Shown: positions 58,058 to 64,000 of the stretch, piece by piece
Numbering within the stretch: the first letter of the stretch is position 1
How the letters are laid out: each line of letters opens with the position of its first letter
Origin: Alphaproteobacteria bacterium
GTDB taxonomy: Bacteria > Pseudomonadota > Alphaproteobacteria > RF32 > CAG-239
DNA: 64,000 nucleotides
Assembly: GCA_017470165.1 (NCBI GenBank)
Contig: JAFUEX010000001.1
Span: forward strand, 58,614-122,613
Reading direction: 5' to 3'
The notes under the pieces: model-generated
Databases searched by the model: none
Told to the model about the DNA's origin: nothing
The model's input: the letters and a program-made list of their open reading frames with translations, nothing else
Translations under genes and position numbers: made by a program

Positions 58058-59076
58058 TTTTGCTCAAGCATTTTGGCATTGTTTTAGGCTCAATAATTGC
58101 AATAGCGCCGTGTTTTTATCCCCGCGGCGCTATTGGCGCATCTAATCTCTTGCCGCTTTCCTCGCAGGCTTGTGAAAAAATTTCTCCCTCCGAGAGCCTG
58201 TCGTCCGCGCGCATTCGTGCTGCCGACGCCGCCTCGTTCAGGGCAGTGGATTCCCTGCCGCAAGTAGAAGCCTATCGTCGCCGACTTGAGGCGCAGGATT
58301 TTAACACCAAGGTTTATAATTTGGCCGATAATTATCTGCAGGATTTTCAACTGTCCACCTTGAGCCAAACGTCCGATAAAATATGTGTGACAATTTCGGC
58401 GCAGTTAAATTCTGCCCGTATTGGTGAGGTTTTTGCGCAAGCAAATCAACGTCCGACTATTCCCGATTCGCTCAACGATGATGAATTCAATATTGAGCTT
58501 CCGCCCAAGCCCAGCATTACCATAAACAGTGACATCGCTTATCAAGAGGCGATGCCTTCTGCCGCTGCAAAGGAACCATCTGCGCTTTCCTCTTCGGCTG
58601 CCACATCGCCGACAGAGGTGTCTCCGGCACACAACGACAGCGTATCAGCCGCCCCGTTGACCACACTGTTGGTTGAGCGTACGGAATTTTATGACGGTAA
58701 TTCGACCAATCAATTTTTCACTTATTTGCAAAAAGATTTGGCACAAATCAAAGGGTTAAAAGTGGTTGATACGGCTGCCTCGCCTGATTATATCCTCAAA
58801 ACCAAAGTGCTCAAGGCACAGGTCGACAGTCTTAATGCACAAACCAGCCGTATGCATATGGTAGTGTCATTAACCCTGACCGATGCCAAAACTCTCAAGA
58901 GTATCACCGAGCATCAAAATCGTTTTATTTTGTTCGAAGCAAAGGATGATGCGCAAAGAACGGCTTTTTCGTTAACCCGCAAATTGTTTACTGCCGGCAT
59001 CAACAAACTCACCCCGCATATAAAAACTGCCGATTCCCATTCATCGGTGCTTACTCCGGTCAAACAAAATCAGTAA
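58051..59076 (+). CDS. Exported protein, FlgT/LPP20-like, partner of the lipoprotein
   Basis: A 341-residue protein; GTG at 58051 overlaps the lipoprotein stop. Signal peptide at about 6-30. Residues about 35-130 (ARIRAADAASFRAVDSLPQV, then DKICVTISAQLNS) resemble the FlgT N-terminal/LPP20 pattern of amyloid-like or flagellar outer-membrane proteins. A Pro/Ser/Ala linker (about 175-215) leads to a second domain similar in layout to the lipoprotein (LLVERTEFYDGNSTNQFFTY, then SPDYILKTKVLKAQ). Its 3' end overlaps the convergent gene by 7 bp. Function unknown. Confidence 0.65.
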   Translation: MVILLKHFGIVLGSIIAIAPCFYPRGAIGASNLLPLSSQACEKISPSESLSSARIRAADAASFRAVDSLPQVEAYRRRLEAQDFNTKVYNLADNYLQDFQLSTLSQTSDKICVTISAQLNSARIGEVFAQANQRPTIPDSLNDDEFNIELPPKPSITINSDIAYQEAMPSAAAKEPSALSSSAATSPTEVSPAHNDSVSAAPLTTLLVERTEFYDGNSTNQFFTYLQKDLAQIKGLKVVDTAASPDYILKTKVLKAQVDSLNAQTSRMHMVVSLTLTDAKTLKSITEHQNRFILFEAKDDAQRTAFSLTRKLFTAGINKLTPHIKTADSHSSVLTPVKQNQ

Positions 59077-60296
59077 AAAGCATAAGCTAATCCGACAGCC
59101 GCCGTTATTCCCGCTGCGTCGGCCAATAGTGCCAGTGGTAGAGCCGCACCGGTTTTTTTCAGGTTCACCGCGCCGAAATAAACCGCCAGCACATAAAATG
59201 TAGTTTCGGTCGATCCTTGTACGATGGATGCTACAAATCCGGCAAAACTATCCGCTCCGTAAGTTTTAAATATATCCAGCATCATTGCTCGTGCCCCGCT
59301 GCCCGAGAGCGGTTTCATCAAGGCAGCCGGTAATGCCTTAACAAATTCGGCATCAAATCCCAAGTGCTCCGGTATAAATGCCGCGATTTTGCACAAAGCA
59401 TCAATGCCACCGGCTGCCCTAAAAACTCCTATTGCCGCCAGCATCGCCACCAAATAAGGAATAATCATCACCGCGGTCTTAAATCCGTCTTTGGCGCCTT
59501 CAATAAAATTTTCGTACACGTTCTGCTTTTTTATCAGTCCGAAAACAATAAAACTTAGAGCAATGCCAAACAAAATCGCATTGCTTGCCGCCGCTGTCAG
59601 GGTAGCCTTACCCGCATCATCAAGTCCGGCAAACCACCATCCCAGCGCGCCGGCCGTCAATACCGCTCCGGCAATATAAGCCAATACCACCGGCCGAAAA
59701 ATATTTATCTTTTGCCATATGGCGGTTGCTAAAAAACCAACCAAAGTCGATGTCAAAGTTGCCAACAAAATCGGAATAAACACCAACGCCGGATTCGCCG
59801 AGCCAAATTGGAATCGATACATCAAAATTGTCACCGGCAGCAGCGTCAGTGACGATGAATTGAGCACCATAAACATCACCTGCGGGTTGGAAGCTCGGTC
59901 TTTATGTGGATTTTCCGCCTGCATTTGCTCCATCGCCCGCAACCCCATCGGAGTTGCCGCATTATCCAGTCCCAAAATATTTGCCGCCATATTCAAGGCA
60001 ATCGAGCCGAAAGCCGGAGAATTGGGGCTCAAATCCGGCATCACAGCCCGCAGCCACGGCCGCAACAATTTGGCTAATATCGCGGTTAAGCCGGATTTTT
60101 CGGCCACTTTTAGCAGCCCCAGCCAAAAACACAGTACTCCGGTCAATCCCAGTGCGGTTTTCACCCCCATATCGGCCGAAACCCACAGCGCTTCGGTCAG
60201 CTTTTGCCAAATATCATAATTCCCCAGCAGCGACTGATAAATTCCGATACCTGCCGCTGCAATAAAAAAGCCGCTCCAAATCAGATTAAGTGCCAT
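59070..60296 (-). CDS. SpmA-SpmB fused nucleoside-recognition membrane protein
   Basis: A 408-residue polytopic membrane protein. The first half (WVSADMGVKTALGLTGVLCF, then NAATPMGLRAMEQMQAENP) matches SpmA, the second (PYLVAMLAAIGVFRAAGGID, then PALMKPLSGSGARAMMLDIF) matches SpmB; both are nucleoside-recognition (Gate) domains. In spore formers the two are separate and act in spore-core dehydration; fused versions in Gram-negatives have an unknown transport-like role. It lies 30 bp after the LOG gene. Confidence 0.88.
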   Translation of the reverse strand: MALNLIWSGFFIAAAGIGIYQSLLGNYDIWQKLTEALWVSADMGVKTALGLTGVLCFWLGLLKVAEKSGLTAILAKLLRPWLRAVMPDLSPNSPAFGSIALNMAANILGLDNAATPMGLRAMEQMQAENPHKDRASNPQVMFMVLNSSSLTLLPVTILMYRFQFGSANPALVFIPILLATLTSTLVGFLATAIWQKINIFRPVVLAYIAGAVLTAGALGWWFAGLDDAGKATLTAAASNAILFGIALSFIVFGLIKKQNVYENFIEGAKDGFKTAVMIIPYLVAMLAAIGVFRAAGGIDALCKIAAFIPEHLGFDAEFVKALPAALMKPLSGSGARAMMLDIFKTYGADSFAGFVASIVQGSTETTFYVLAVYFGAVNLKKTGAALPLALLADAAGITAAVGLAYAFY

Positions 60297-60326
60297 GGTT
60301 TTTGTTCCATTGAGCCTGTCATTATT

Positions 60327-61238
60327 TCAATCGCGCTTGTGCTGCGATTTTTTGAGCTTGGTTAGTTTGTCGCTGACAACCGCCGTGTCGCGGCCGGCTT
60401 TGGACAAACGATCATACATTCGCTCAATTTCTTTTTCCAAATAAGCCTGTTCAATTTCATCATTAAGCGCTTGCTTTTGCTCTTTGCTGCCGTTTTTCTC
60501 CACTTCGTCAATCTCGGCAATTAAATCCTCGACCCAAATATTTCCCACCTTTTTTTTGATAAAATAGGGCATCTCATAGGCCAATTTGCGCGCGTGATAA
60601 TAAGCCTCCTTAAAACTTTCGCAGCCATTGTATCGCAGTTTCAGCAGCCGGAAAGCAATTTCCAGCTCCTCAATATCATCCACCACAATAAATGGTACCG
60701 GCTGAGCAAATCCAGAAGCCACCATTTCTTTCAGATATTCCAAAATATGATAGAAAAATCCGTTCAAATTATAGAAAATGAAAGGTTTATTTTTGATAAA
60801 ACCGTCTTGCATTGCCACGCAATCATAAGCAAGCTCATCAAGCGTACCCACTCCCCCCGGTGCAAACACGATAATATCTGCATCAAACAATTTCTTTTTG
60901 CGATTCTCAATTGTGTCGGTCAATACCACATTGGTCACTTTTTCCAGCAACTCGTCTTTTTGATAAAGGTCATAATATTCCTGTGTAGTAATCCCCACAA
61001 TCGGACTGACATCGGCATAAAATTCCTGCTTGCGGCTTTCCCATTCATCAAGCATTCCGCGCGCCACTGCCCCCATTACACCGCTGTTGGAAAAACCGTA
61101 ATCAAGACAAAATCCCATTTTGGCAATCAATTTGCCCATTCTATAGGTCTCCTGCTCATATATCGGATCATTGCCCGCCGAATGTCCGCAAGACACGCAA
61201 ACTCTCAAGTTGTTTTTCTTAATCTCGCAATCTTCCAT
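60327..61238 (-). CDS. LOG-family protein (cytokinin-riboside phosphohydrolase fold) with C-terminal extension
   Basis: A 303-residue protein. The LOG motif PGGVGTLDE is present (about residues 128-136), with the upstream GFSNSGVMGAVARGMLDE and ENRKK elements. The family hydrolyses nucleoside monophosphate glycosidic bonds. The C-terminal 90 residues are a charged coiled coil (EKNGSKEQKQALNDEIEQAY) not found in short LOG proteins. It starts 2 bp after tgt. Confidence 0.87.
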   Translation of the reverse strand: MEDCEIKKNNLRVCVSCGHSAGNDPIYEQETYRMGKLIAKMGFCLDYGFSNSGVMGAVARGMLDEWESRKQEFYADVSPIVGITTQEYYDLYQKDELLEKVTNVVLTDTIENRKKKLFDADIIVFAPGGVGTLDELAYDCVAMQDGFIKNKPFIFYNLNGFFYHILEYLKEMVASGFAQPVPFIVVDDIEELEIAFRLLKLRYNGCESFKEAYYHARKLAYEMPYFIKKKVGNIWVEDLIAEIDEVEKNGSKEQKQALNDEIEQAYLEKEIERMYDRLSKAGRDTAVVSDKLTKLKKSQHKRD

Positions 61239-61240
61239 TT

Positions 61241-63096
<1,856 letters not shown>

Positions 63097-63106
63097 TGCT
63101 GTTTCC

Positions 63107-63742
63107 TTATCTCAAAAAGTTAATATTTTCTCTGATATTTGCGCCGGTAAATACCGCAGTTCCCGCCACCAGCATATCAGCACCGGCGCTTGCAGCATCA
63201 GGCGCGGTTTGTCGGTTAATGCCGCCGTCAACGCTCAGTATCAACCTTTTATCGCCTTTCATTTCCTTTAGAAGGCCAATTTTTGGTAGCATTTCGCGCA
63301 TAAACTTCTGCCCGCCAAACCCCGGCTCCACCGTCATCACCAAAACCAAATCAACCATTGCCAGCACCTCGCGCAAAACTTCCGGCTTTGTTTGAGGTTT
63401 CAATGCCACGCCGGCCTTAACTCCCAGCGCATGAATCTGCTCAATTGTTTGTCTCAGGTCGGCCACGGCCTCGGCGTGTACGGTAATATAATCAGCTCCG
63501 GCCTTAGCAAACCATCCTAGCATTTTTTCAGGTTTTTCCACCATCAGATGCACATCAAAAGGAAGCCGACTTGCTCCGCGCATTGCTTCGATAACCGGAA
63601 CCCCGAATGTCAAATTAGGCACAAAATGCCCGTCCATTACGTCCCAGTGCAGCATATCCGCGCCGGATGTTTCCAGCCTCTCAACCTCTTGGCGCAAATT
63701 TCCGAAATCGGCCGCCAATAATGATGGAGCAATCATCACCAT
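63107..63742 (-). CDS. rpe: Ribulose-phosphate 3-epimerase
   Basis: A 211-residue (beta/alpha)8 enzyme of normal length. It has APSLLAADFGNLRQEVE, DVMDGHFVPNLTFG (metal His and Asp), DVHLMVEKPE, VLVMTVEPGFGGQKF and SVDGGIN. It interconverts ribulose-5-phosphate and xylulose-5-phosphate. First gene of the rpe-phoB-tgt-LOG-spm operon. Confidence 0.97.
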   Translation of the reverse strand: MVMIAPSLLAADFGNLRQEVERLETSGADMLHWDVMDGHFVPNLTFGVPVIEAMRGASRLPFDVHLMVEKPEKMLGWFAKAGADYITVHAEAVADLRQTIEQIHALGVKAGVALKPQTKPEVLREVLAMVDLVLVMTVEPGFGGQKFMREMLPKIGLLKEMKGDKRLILSVDGGINRQTAPDAASAGADMLVAGTAVFTGANIRENINFLR

Positions 63743-63961
63743 TGTTTCTACCCCGTATATTTTTCAAACTTTTATCATCATATCAGCAAAACTCCGGCAA
63801 ATCAACTCATAATATCGATTTGTCAGTTTTTTGCGTTAATTATTTGTTCACTATTATGTGTTATAACCAAAGTCATATTACTAAAGAGAGAATTGTATGA
63901 GGGGTGTTTTTGAGCTATAGTAGAGCTATAAAGGCAAACAAATTTTTTAAGGAGAGGAACA

Positions 63962-64000
63962 ATGACAATATTTAAGCACACAGATGAGGCCGGACGTTCA
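63962..64000 (+). CDS. Start of a plus-strand gene, runs off the window
   Basis: AAGGAGAGG precedes an ATG; 13 codons are visible (MTIFKHTDEAGRS). Too short to assign a family. It is divergent from rpe, with about 219 bp between. Confidence 0.6.
   Translation, partial: MTIFKHTDEAGRS

Overview
The window looks like chromosomal DNA of a Gram-negative bacterium, most likely an uncultured host-associated alphaproteobacterium (inference). Support comes from a DUF2333 protein, an Nfu-type Fe-S carrier, MurJ, BipA, PhoB, a bactofilin, TolC- and VirB8-like envelope proteins, and fragments of DUF6538-type integrase and DUF3768 genes, both of which I associate with alphaproteobacteria. An oxygen-sensitive ribonucleotide reductase (nrdDG) and an iron-sulfur serine dehydratase point to anaerobic or facultative life. 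Housekeeping genes have moderate GC. Two blocks (about 1-18 kb and 31.3-35.5 kb) are visibly AT-rich and hold accessory genes.

Region 1 (1-13.2 kb) is a defence/stress island: the end of a Type ISP-like restriction-modification enzyme, a DUF3644 protein, a Panacea-domain antitoxin with a RelE/ParE-like toxin, a large membrane-anchored KAP-type NTPase, a possible structured RNA, an ankyrin protein, an AAA/DUF4143 ATPase behind three 32-bp repeats, two unknown genes and a Fic protein. Region 2 (13.2-18.3 kb) starts with a precisely spaced palindrome array and remnants of an integrase. It continues with candidate contact-toxin genes and membrane proteins that could be their immunity partners. 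Region 3 (31.3-35.5 kb) is a related block next to tRNA-Pro: it holds a Tlde1 (DUF2778) peptidoglycan-targeting domain with a neighbouring membrane protein, an HEXXH metallopeptidase-like protein, and an intact version of a gene that is truncated in region 2. A paralogue of the Tlde1 neighbour survives in region 2 behind a remnant of a Tlde1 C-terminus.

The core stretches encode translation and envelope functions (typA, murJ, DUF2333, nfu, Bax-like protein, acyltransferase, M23 peptidase, bactofilin, mutT); a flagellar hook protein; anaerobic dNTP synthesis (nrdD, a separately encoded glycyl-radical polypeptide, nrdG) behind a pair of NrdR-like boxes; an envelope/peptidase/serine dehydratase operon; two VirB8-like proteins; a GlmU-like nucleotidyltransferase; PepF; a cold-shock protein; a polysaccharide pyruvyl transferase/FrhB-like pair; and a terminal rpe-phoB-tgt-LOG operon.

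The most notable observations are: (1) NrdD split so that its glycyl-radical hairpin is a separate 72-residue protein; (2) two ten-base G tracts inside glycan-modifying genes, one currently out of frame, implying phase variation; (3) five palindromes separated by exactly 20 bp each after the fic gene, with further copies elsewhere; (4) duplicated Tlde1/membrane-protein modules, one of which has lost its toxin; (5) three 32-bp repeats in front of a DUF4143 ATPase.
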